From: Rhodoferax sediminis
GTDB lineage: Bacteria; Pseudomonadota; Gammaproteobacteria; Burkholderiales; Burkholderiaceae_C
Direction: 5' to 3'
Assembly: GCF_006970865.1 (NCBI RefSeq)
Contig: NZ_CP035503.1
Coordinates: 509,001 to 573,000, forward strand
DNA length: 64,000 nt
Of the stretch, positions 55,136-61,920 are shown piece after piece. Positions within the stretch are counted from its first letter, which is position 1. Each line of letters begins with the position of its first letter. The translations under genes were made by a program, and so were the position numbers. The notes below the pieces were generated by a model. The model made no database searches. It was given only the letters and a program-made list of their open reading frames with translations, and was not told the DNA's origin.

Positions 55136-56371
55136 CTAGCCATCCTTGCCGTCCAGCCGTGCCCGCATCAGCCACGGTGTGTAAATCACCAGGTAGATCC
55201 CGAATGCCGCGGTCCAGGCGAGCGCGGCACCTACCAGCGAGATCGCCAGCAAGTCGGGCGATACCAGCGGAAGCAGCACGCGCAGGGCCGCTGCAAGCAT
55301 TACCAGCAAGTACGCCAGGATTTCGGGCTTTGAAGCCTTGAGTGGGCGGCCGGTGTGACCGCGGGCGGTACGTGTCATCATGGCGATGATGAGGCCACCT
55401 GTTGCGCCCACCGCAAGCGCATGCACCCCGGCGGAAACGGACACGATTCCGACCTCTGCCAATGCCAGCAAGGCCAGCCCGAGCGGAATCCAGGCATAGG
55501 CGGTATGCAGGATCCACAGGATCGGCCGGTTGCCCGCCGTGCGGGGGCGCCAGTGCAATTGACGACGAACGTGCAGGCCAGCGGCCAGCAACAGCACCGC
55601 GAACGCGACCCAGCCGGCGGGAGCGCAAACCCACAAGGCGAGGCCCGCCGCAGTGACCGCCAGTGTTGCCAGTTCGAACTTTCGTTGAGTGACCAGCTTC
55701 AGTCCCGGCGTGGCGTTGTTCATGAACGCGGGAATCACGCGCCCCGTGATCACGCATTCCACCATGACGATGAGCGCGAGGCAGGCGTACAGCGGTTGCA
55801 CTGGCGGGATATCGATGACGCCCATGATGGCCAGATGAAAGCCGAGATTGGCCAGCGACATCAAAACGAGAATCAGCGCGAGGGGCAGGTTGCGATGGTT
55901 CCGGGCCCGTACCAGGACGTCGATCAGGGCCACCGCCACAAGAGGCAACAAGGCCACATCGAGCACCGCGTACACAGGATAAGGCCCAACCACTGCGGTG
56001 ATGCGGGCGGCCAGCCATAAAAGTGCCAGGGCGCCGAGCACGGGACCGCGCGGCGTGTCCAGCCCGGTCCATGCCTTGACGGCTGTCAACAGAAAGCCAA
56101 TGATCACGGTGGCCGCAAAGCCGAACAACATCTCGTGGGCGTGCCACAGCATGGCAGGCGCCGATGGCTCGAAGCTGATCCGGCCAAGAAATACGGCGAC
56201 CCACAGCGGAACGGCCAACGTGGCGATCAGTGCGGCGCACAGGTAGAAAGGCCGAAAGCCGAGACGCAGCAAAGGCAGGCCCCGCGCGGGCGGCACGCTT
56301 TGAGCCGCGCCAGGTTGAATGGGGATGGAGGGGAGTTTCATTGCATTTGAGGAGGCCGATGGCAGGCTCAT
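55136..56371 (-). CDS. nnrS: NnrS family protein
   Basis: A 411-residue haem- and copper-containing membrane protein with about twelve helices; NnrS relieves nitrosative stress in other bacteria. Family marks are LRLGFRPFYLCAALIATLAV, APAMLWHAHEMLFGFAATVI, FLLTAVKAWTGLDTPRGP and HALAVGATGGLIIAMMTRTA. It may start at ATG 56371 or at ATG 56341 (MKLPSIPIQPG); an NsrR-like palindrome ends two bases before the first, which favours the second. It lies 77 bp upstream of the CcoN-like gene on the same strand. Confidence 0.92.
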   Translation of the reverse strand: MSLPSASSNAMKLPSIPIQPGAAQSVPPARGLPLLRLGFRPFYLCAALIATLAVPLWVAVFLGRISFEPSAPAMLWHAHEMLFGFAATVIIGFLLTAVKAWTGLDTPRGPVLGALALLWLAARITAVVGPYPVYAVLDVALLPLVAVALIDVLVRARNHRNLPLALILVLMSLANLGFHLAIMGVIDIPPVQPLYACLALIVMVECVITGRVIPAFMNNATPGLKLVTQRKFELATLAVTAAGLALWVCAPAGWVAFAVLLLAAGLHVRRQLHWRPRTAGNRPILWILHTAYAWIPLGLALLALAEVGIVSVSAGVHALAVGATGGLIIAMMTRTARGHTGRPLKASKPEILAYLLVMLAAALRVLLPLVSPDLLAISLVGAALAWTAAFGIYLVIYTPWLMRARLDGKDG

Positions 56372-56372
56372 T

Positions 56373-56401
56373 TATAACATCTATTTTTTATAGATGTTAT
56401 A
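56373..56401. promoter_or_regulatory. Perfect 12-5-12 palindrome, candidate NsrR operator for nnrS
   Basis: TATAACATCTAT, five T, then ATAGATGTTATA. The inner 23 bases (AACATCTATTT-T-TTATAGATGTT) have the 11-1-11 layout and AA-AT ends of the other two candidate sites. It lies between nnrS and the divergent sigma-factor gene and may affect both. Confidence 0.62.
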
Positions 56402-56551
56402 GTGAATTCTGCCTCAGGGCAATACCTGCCATGGGGTTATGCTGACCACGCTGGGGCTCGCCCAAGGCGTTGATACCTCATTTGCAGGAACGCGTGGCAG
56501 TTCGTCGCCATCTAATGAGCGAACCCGATGTGGCGAACAACAGGGAGCTTT

Positions 56552-57268
56552 ATGAATTCAATAGCCGAAAAGCGCATCGAGAAGGATCTGCCCGACGCCG
56601 AAATGGCCCGGCGGATCGCGGCTGGCGATCGGGACGCGTTGCGGCAGCTCATGCGGCGGTACAACCAGACGCTGTATCGCACGGCCCGCAGCATATTGAA
56701 AGACGATGCCGAGGCCGAAGACGCTGTGCAGGAGGCTTATATCCTGGCGTACCGCGCGATGGGTGGTTTTCGTGGCGACGCGAAGTTGTCGACCTGGCTG
56801 GTGCGTATTGTTGTAAACGAGTCGATCGGACGGGCGCGCAAGCGCAGCCGACGTGCCGAGGTGATACAACTCAATGGTTCCATGGAACAAAATGATGACG
56901 CCGCCGAGGTGCCTATGAACGAAGCCTCTTCCGAACAACCCGAGCGCGCCGCGATGCGCGCGGAAATGCGCCGCCTGCTGGAGGCCAAAATCGACCAGCT
57001 GCCTGACGGATTCCGTACCGTGTTTGTACTGCGGGCGCTGGAAGAGATGAGCGTTGACGAGGCCGCCGTGTGCCTTGGCATCCCGCCGGCCACCGTGCGC
57101 ACGCGTTACTTCCGGGCCAAGGGGTTGCTGCGCGAAGCGCTGGCACGCGAAATCGATTTCAGCTTTGGCGACGCCTTTGCCTTTGCCGGGGAGCGGTGTG
57201 ACCGCATCGTCGCCGGCGTGCTCACCCGGCTGAAAAATCTGCCGCTCCTGTCTGATTCTGGCGGCTGA
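56552..57268 (+). CDS. ECF-type RNA polymerase sigma factor
   Basis: A 238-residue sigma-70-family protein of the extracytoplasmic-function class. Region 2 covers about residues 30-95 (LMRRYNQTLYRTARSILKDD, then AVQEAYILAYRAMGGFRGDA and LSTWLVRIVVNESIGRARKR). Region 4 covers about 150-205 (LPDGFRTVFVLRALEEMSVD, then GIPPATVRTRYFRAKGLLRE). GGGAG precedes the ATG at 56552. No anti-sigma gene follows; the downstream gene is SirB2-like. It is divergent from nnrS across the NsrR-like palindrome, suggesting a link to NO stress. Confidence 0.9.
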   Translation: MNSIAEKRIEKDLPDAEMARRIAAGDRDALRQLMRRYNQTLYRTARSILKDDAEAEDAVQEAYILAYRAMGGFRGDAKLSTWLVRIVVNESIGRARKRSRRAEVIQLNGSMEQNDDAAEVPMNEASSEQPERAAMRAEMRRLLEAKIDQLPDGFRTVFVLRALEEMSVDEAAVCLGIPPATVRTRYFRAKGLLREALAREIDFSFGDAFAFAGERCDRIVAGVLTRLKNLPLLSDSGG

Positions 57269-57273
57269 AGCGG

Positions 57274-57654
57274 ATGAGCTATGGGGCGGTGAAGTCGCTG
57301 CACATTGCCTGCGTGGCGCTCAGTATCAGTCTGTTTACCTTGCGCGCCGCGCTGCAATGGCAGGACGTTCCCTGGCGCCGCTGGGGTGTGCTGCGCATTG
57401 CTCCACATATCGTCGATACGGTGCTGTTGGGGTCTGCGCTGTGGCTTTGCTGGACCATCGGCCAATATCCGTTCGTGCAGGGCTGGCTCACGGCCAAGGT
57501 GCTGGCATTGCTGGCGTACATCCTGCTGGGCCGCGTGGCTTTGGGGCGGAACACAGCCAGAGGGCAACGCCTGCCGGCATTCGCGGCCGCGCTACTTTGT
57601 GTTGGCTACATCGTGGGCGTGGCGCTCACGCACTCGCCCACGTGGGGACGGTAG
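57274..57654 (+). CDS. SirB2 family membrane protein
   Basis: A 126-residue protein with four predicted helices, matching SirB2 (YGAVKSLHIACVALSISLFT, then RIAPHIVDTVLLGSALWLCW and QGWLTAKVLALLAYILLGRV). SirB2 proteins are of unknown function; the conserved His residues could bind haem. It starts five bases after the sigma-factor gene, so the two form an operon. It converges with soxB, eight bases away. Confidence 0.88.
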   Translation: MSYGAVKSLHIACVALSISLFTLRAALQWQDVPWRRWGVLRIAPHIVDTVLLGSALWLCWTIGQYPFVQGWLTAKVLALLAYILLGRVALGRNTARGQRLPAFAAALLCVGYIVGVALTHSPTWGR

Positions 57655-57662
57655 TCGCCGTT

Positions 57663-59411
57663 TCAGGTCGAACCCGGCAAGTCGGCGATACCGGAGTTGG
57701 GCGCGGCGCCCACCAATTTGGGCATGTTGGGCTTGCGCGCAGCCACCTTGCCACCCTGGGCCTTGAGCCAAACCTCCACCACATCCCAGACCTGCTGGTT
57801 GCCTTGAGTTCTGGCTTCCTCCGCCACGGGGGCCCAGCCGGCCACCTTGTACTTTTTATCGGCTTCGATCGGCTTGCCGTTCAGACGCATATCGTCGATG
57901 CGCCTGCCCATCGTGGCTGATGGGCTGCAGGTGTACTGCAGTCCGCCGACGCGCACCATGTCGCCGCCCTGCTGGTAGTAAGGGTCGGGGTTGAACAGGT
58001 TGTCGCACACGTCTTCCAGCACGGTCTTGATCGTGTCCCCGGTCATCTCGGTCACGGTGGCGTACGAATAAGTAGTTGCCGTCATGTCCATCAGCCACTC
58101 CCGCGTGATGGCCTGGTCCGGTAGCAGGCTGGTGCCCCAGCGGAATCCGGGCGAAAAAGCCATGTCGGCGCCCTGCACGTCCATCAGCGCGTCCACCAGC
58201 AACTGGTCACCCGTGCCGTTGAAGTTGCCGCGGCGGTACAAGGTGCCCTCGGTCACTGCCAGCTGCTCGGCCAGCCGGGCTTCAAACGGGGCGCGCACGC
58301 GCGTGATCAACGCGTCCATCTCGGGGTCGGCAGGCAGCATGTTGGCAAAAACGGGCAGCAGCTTATAGCGGAAGTCGGCCACCTTTTTGTCCCTGACCTC
58401 GACATCGAGGACGCCCAGGAATTTGCCGTTCGAGCCTGCGTTGGTGACGATGGTCTTGCCGCCGCGGTTGCTCACCAGGGTGGCTACCGGCATGCCATCG
58501 TGCGTGTGGCCGCCCAGGATAGCGTCGATGCCCGTCACGCGGGCGGCCATTTTCAGGTCCACGTCCATGCCGTTGTGGGACAGGAGCACCACCACCTGCG
58601 CGCCCTTGGCGCGGGCCTCGTCCACCACCTTTTGCAGGTTGTCGTCCTGGATGCCGAAAGTCCAATCCGCCACCAGATAGCGCGGATTCGCAATGGGGGT
58701 GTAAGGAAAGGCCTGGCCCACAATGGCGCACGGCACGCCGTTCATCTCGCGCATCACATAGGGCTTGAAAACCGGGTCGCCGAAGTCGTTGGTCTTGACG
58801 TTCTGCGCCACAAAATCGATCTTGCCCGCAAAGTCCTTGTCGATGATTTCCTTCACGCGGTCCATGCCGTAGGTGAACTCCCAGTGCCCGGTCATCAGGT
58901 CGACACCCAGCAGCTTGCTGGCATCCACCATGTCCTGGCCCTTGGTCCACAGCGATGTGGCCGAGCCCTGCCAGGTGTCGCCGCCGTCGAGCAGCAGCGC
59001 TCCGGGTCGGCTGGCTCTCAATCGCTTGACCAGCGTGGCCAGGTGTGCGAAACCGCCGACCTTGCCATAGCGCCTGGCGGCCTTCTCAAAGTCCAGATAC
59101 GTGAGGGCATGGGCCTGCGCGCTGCCGGGGCGAATGCTGGCGAACTTCAGCAAGTGCTCGCCCACCAGGTGAGGCAGTTTGCCCTTCATGTCGCCAACGC
59201 CCAGGTTGACGTTGGGTTCGCGAAAGTAAATGGGCTTGAGCTGCGCATGGCAGTCGGTCATGTGCAAAAACGAGACACTGCCAAACTTGGGAATGTCATA
59301 CAGCCCATTGGCTGCCGTGGCAATGTCGGTCTCGGCGTAAGCGCCCAGGCCCATGCCTGCCATGGTGCCCGCACCGAGCACCTGCAAAAACTCGCGCGTA
59401 GTCAAATTCAT
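57663..59411 (-). CDS. soxB: Thiosulfohydrolase SoxB
   Basis: The 582-residue periplasmic di-manganese enzyme that releases sulfate from the SoxY-bound sulfur chain during thiosulfate oxidation. Metallophosphatase motifs are SFLHMTDCHAQL (residue about 50), LLLDGGDTWQGSATSLW (about 140) and LMTGHWEFTYG, with VLLSHNGMDVDLKMAAR and ILGGHTHDGMPVATL further on. The signal region MNLTTREFLQVLGAG lacks the twin arginine (TTREF, where RREF is usual), so export by Tat is uncertain. A hairpin terminator separates it from soxX upstream. Confidence 0.95.
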   Translation of the reverse strand: MNLTTREFLQVLGAGTMAGMGLGAYAETDIATAANGLYDIPKFGSVSFLHMTDCHAQLKPIYFREPNVNLGVGDMKGKLPHLVGEHLLKFASIRPGSAQAHALTYLDFEKAARRYGKVGGFAHLATLVKRLRASRPGALLLDGGDTWQGSATSLWTKGQDMVDASKLLGVDLMTGHWEFTYGMDRVKEIIDKDFAGKIDFVAQNVKTNDFGDPVFKPYVMREMNGVPCAIVGQAFPYTPIANPRYLVADWTFGIQDDNLQKVVDEARAKGAQVVVLLSHNGMDVDLKMAARVTGIDAILGGHTHDGMPVATLVSNRGGKTIVTNAGSNGKFLGVLDVEVRDKKVADFRYKLLPVFANMLPADPEMDALITRVRAPFEARLAEQLAVTEGTLYRRGNFNGTGDQLLVDALMDVQGADMAFSPGFRWGTSLLPDQAITREWLMDMTATTYSYATVTEMTGDTIKTVLEDVCDNLFNPDPYYQQGGDMVRVGGLQYTCSPSATMGRRIDDMRLNGKPIEADKKYKVAGWAPVAEEARTQGNQQVWDVVEVWLKAQGGKVAARKPNMPKLVGAAPNSGIADLPGST

Positions 59412-59436
59412 AAATTGGCGGCCGTTGAGACAAGCA

Positions 59437-59464
59437 ATAAAAGAAAACCCGGGCTCACCCGGGT
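59437..59464 (-). terminator. Intrinsic terminator between soxX and soxB
   Basis: Reading the minus strand, ACCCGGG-TGAG-CCCGGGT forms a 7-bp GC-rich stem with a four-base loop and is followed by TTTCTTTTA. This should end or reduce transcription after soxX, before soxB, and could lower soxB expression relative to soxYZAX. Confidence 0.7.
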
Positions 59465-59487
59465 CTGACAGAGGCCAGGCCCGTCGG

Positions 59488-60135
59488 TTACTGGTTGACG
59501 GGTGACTTGGGGTCCAGCAGCAGCGCCATGACGTCCCGGATCTGCTGCTCATTCAGGATGCCGGCATGGCCAAAGCGGGGCATGTCCGAGCAGGCGTTGT
59601 AGCTCTTGGCATTCCAGATCTTGCGCCAGGTGTATTCGACGACGGCCCGGGCCGCAGGGCTGTCCGGATCGGTCACACCGCGCGTTTTGCCGTAGTGGTA
59701 AAGACTGGGGCCGATGGTGCCGAACGACAGCTCCTGCTTGCTGATCTGGTGGCAGTTGTAGCAGTTGCCACCACTGAGCGCGCCGGCCTTGTCGTTCCAG
59801 GTCATGCCGCGGCCATCCTGGGCAATTTTCTCGCCTTCCTTCCAGTCGCCCAGAAACTTGCCATCAAGCGGCATCTTCACGGTCTTGAGGTTGGCTGCCT
59901 CCAGCGCCCTGGCGGTGGCCTCGTCCAGCGGTTTGCCCGCCACATCCGCGGCGCTGCATGCGCGATTGGTGTCGTCCTGCGCCAGCCGGTCCGTCCTGGC
60001 GATGCCTTGATCGCGGAACGATGCCTTCATGATGGCTACCGTCAACTGGTCGTAATCCGGGGCCGCAGGCGCGCTCGCGCAGCCCGCCAGCAGGAATGCT
60101 GCGGCGGGCAGCAGGAATTTCATGGTTTTTCTCAT
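59488..60135 (-). CDS. soxX: Cytochrome c SoxX
   Basis: A 215-residue subunit of the SoxAX cytochrome complex that couples thiosulfate to SoxY. The signal peptide is lipoprotein-like (FLLPAAAFLLAGC-ASAP). The haem motif is CYNCH in GGNCYNCHQISKQELSFGTI, followed by GPSLYHYGKTRG. The Met ligand is probably in SDMPRFGHAGIL near the C-terminus, and the end matches SoxX (QIRDVMALLLDPKSPVN). It lies 12 bp after soxA. Confidence 0.92.
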   Translation of the reverse strand: MRKTMKFLLPAAAFLLAGCASAPAAPDYDQLTVAIMKASFRDQGIARTDRLAQDDTNRACSAADVAGKPLDEATARALEAANLKTVKMPLDGKFLGDWKEGEKIAQDGRGMTWNDKAGALSGGNCYNCHQISKQELSFGTIGPSLYHYGKTRGVTDPDSPAARAVVEYTWRKIWNAKSYNACSDMPRFGHAGILNEQQIRDVMALLLDPKSPVNQ

Positions 60136-60147
60136 AGTGCTGCCTCC

Positions 60148-60951
60148 TTAACGCTTGATGGCAGGAGCAACGGATTCACCCCCTTTGCCGGTCACACCCA
60201 TGTACACGGCCAGGGCGATCGTGGCATCGCTGCCAAAACGGGGGTAGGGAAAGCGCTGCTGGCGATAGCAATCGTTCAGGCGCCGCTGCATGCCCCACAG
60301 TTCACCCGACGACACGCGATAGGCGGGCCATGAGCCGAAGCCACTGGCAGCACCAGAGGGCTTCGTCAGATTCGGCAGGTCCTGCAGGCGAATGCGCTTG
60401 TTGTCGGTGCCATGGCAGGACGCACAGGCAAAGTCATGAGTGCCGGCGCGCGCAAAAAACAGGCGCTTGCCCACCTCGTACATGGTTTTTTCTTCCGTGC
60501 GGGATTGCGGCAAATTGAACTTCATGCCACGCGACTCGGAAGAGATCCAGGCGACCAGACCCTCCAGATTCGCCTGCTCGCCCTTGCCGAAGGGCGTGTT
60601 GGCAATCTCGGCGGCGTTGAAACCCTGCAGGGTTTCCATGCACGTCAGCAGGCGCGATTCGAGATCCTGGACCCGTTTTGTGTCGGGAAAATAGCGCGGC
60701 AGCTCCACGAACGCACCCTTGACGACACCCGCACCTTTGCCCAGGTCACATTTTTCCAGCGATGCATTTTTAGGGCCGCGTGGCTTTTTCCACAAATCCT
60801 CGCCCTTGGCCTCGAACAACTCGGCAGGATTGCCGTCCTGCAGCATGGCCCGGTATTCGGCAATACCTTCCTCCGTTGTTTTTTGCGCCCAGGCCGCACT
60901 CGCAGCCAGGCCGACCAACGCGGCCATTGCCAGTATTTTTGTCATCCTCAT
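60148..60951 (-). CDS. soxA: Cytochrome c SoxA
   Basis: The 267-residue catalytic subunit of SoxAX, which joins thiosulfate to the SoxY carrier Cys. A Sec signal (ILAMAALVGLAASAAWAQ) precedes the mature protein. The active haem motif is ACASCHGTDNKRIRLQDLPN near residue 177. The Cys ligand to that haem is in RRLNDCYRQQRFPYP. The first haem site of diheme SoxA is reduced to lone Cys residues (SLEKCDLG, LLTCMETLQG), so this is the monohaem type. GAGG five bases ahead supports the ATG at 60951. Confidence 0.93.
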   Translation of the reverse strand: MRMTKILAMAALVGLAASAAWAQKTTEEGIAEYRAMLQDGNPAELFEAKGEDLWKKPRGPKNASLEKCDLGKGAGVVKGAFVELPRYFPDTKRVQDLESRLLTCMETLQGFNAAEIANTPFGKGEQANLEGLVAWISSESRGMKFNLPQSRTEEKTMYEVGKRLFFARAGTHDFACASCHGTDNKRIRLQDLPNLTKPSGAASGFGSWPAYRVSSGELWGMQRRLNDCYRQQRFPYPRFGSDATIALAVYMGVTGKGGESVAPAIKR

Positions 60952-60972
60952 GGGCACCTCGCCTTGTTGTTG

Positions 60973-61284
60973 TCAAGAAACCGTGGCCTCGTCGGTCCGG
61001 CTGTCGCCCTTGGTGTCCTTCCAGCTGATGCCGATCTTGTCGCCCGCCTTGGCGCCCTTCACGGTGAACTGCAAAAACGGGTTCTTCGAGACGGCCGGTC
61101 CCCATTCGGCCGTCATCACGGTCTTGCCATTGAGCGTGGCGGTCACGTCCTGGATGTGCCAGGCCGGGATCATTTTGCCAGCGGAATCCTTGCGCTGGCC
61201 GGATTCCATTTCGTGCGCCATCAGCACACGCACAACGGCGTTGGCGCCAGCGACTTGAGCGCGAATGCGCATCGGATCTCCCAT
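60973..61284 (-). CDS. soxZ: Sulfur carrier partner SoxZ
   Basis: A 103-residue immunoglobulin-like protein that pairs with SoxY as the sulfur-carrying SoxYZ complex. MGDPMRIRAQVAGANAVVRV and LMAHEMESGQRKDSAGKMIP are the SoxZ signature, with WGPAVSKNPFLQFTVKGAKA after it. GGAG lies eight bases before the ATG at 61284. It has no signal peptide and is presumably exported with SoxY by Tat. Confidence 0.94.
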   Translation of the reverse strand: MGDPMRIRAQVAGANAVVRVLMAHEMESGQRKDSAGKMIPAWHIQDVTATLNGKTVMTAEWGPAVSKNPFLQFTVKGAKAGDKIGISWKDTKGDSRTDEATVS

Positions 61285-61334
61285 TTTCAACTCCTCAATC
61301 TGGTTTCGAACAATGAAATAAACGCACGACGGGC

Positions 61335-61790
61335 TCAGCCGCCGCAGCCACCGAGCGTGACCTTGATTTCCTTTTTGGCGAACAGGGCCCGGCCGTCGGC
61401 CATGACGGCTACGACATAAACGTCGGACGTCTGGCCCATCTTCACGCGCGTCTTGAAGTTGGGCTCGATGCTGTCATTCACATGGAACACGGCCGCCAGG
61501 GTCGAGGGGTTCTTTTCGACCAGTATCAGGATCTGCTTGGGACCCGCGAGCGTGGTGGAGGCGCCCACTGGCACCACGGCGCCGTTTTCGGCGATGTCCG
61601 GGCCTTCGATCATGACGTCCTTGCTGGCAACCGGCGCGCCGGCACCCAGGGCTTTGAGCACGTCCGGCACGCTTTTCGCGTCGAAGGCGGTGTTGTTGTA
61701 AGCCCATGCGAATTGCGGGAACAGGCCGGTCGCGGCCAGCAGGCTAGCCACGACGGCGCTTCGATGGAGAGTCTCGCGACGAGTTTGCAT
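61335..61790 (-). CDS. soxY: Sulfur carrier SoxY
   Basis: A 151-residue carrier that bears the sulfur chain on its C-terminal Cys. It ends in KVTLGGCGG, the conserved SoxY swinging arm. The N-terminus MQTRRETLHRSAVVASLLAA is a Tat signal with a twin arginine, cleaved near FAWA-YNN. ATG at 61790 has AGGA eight bases upstream; an ATG at 61805 would add five residues and lacks such a signal. First gene of the visible sox operon. Confidence 0.94.
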   Translation of the reverse strand: MQTRRETLHRSAVVASLLAATGLFPQFAWAYNNTAFDAKSVPDVLKALGAGAPVASKDVMIEGPDIAENGAVVPVGASTTLAGPKQILILVEKNPSTLAAVFHVNDSIEPNFKTRVKMGQTSDVYVVAVMADGRALFAKKEIKVTLGGCGG

Positions 61791-61920
61791 ATATGAATTC
61801 CTCATGGTTAGACCGATTTTAATAAATTTTTCGAGATTTAGAACCGCAGATTCTCCGACGCTATTTTCCCGCACCTGAAGCCGGCCATCCTGCCAGGGCC
61901 TTGGCGTCGGCGCCCTGCGG

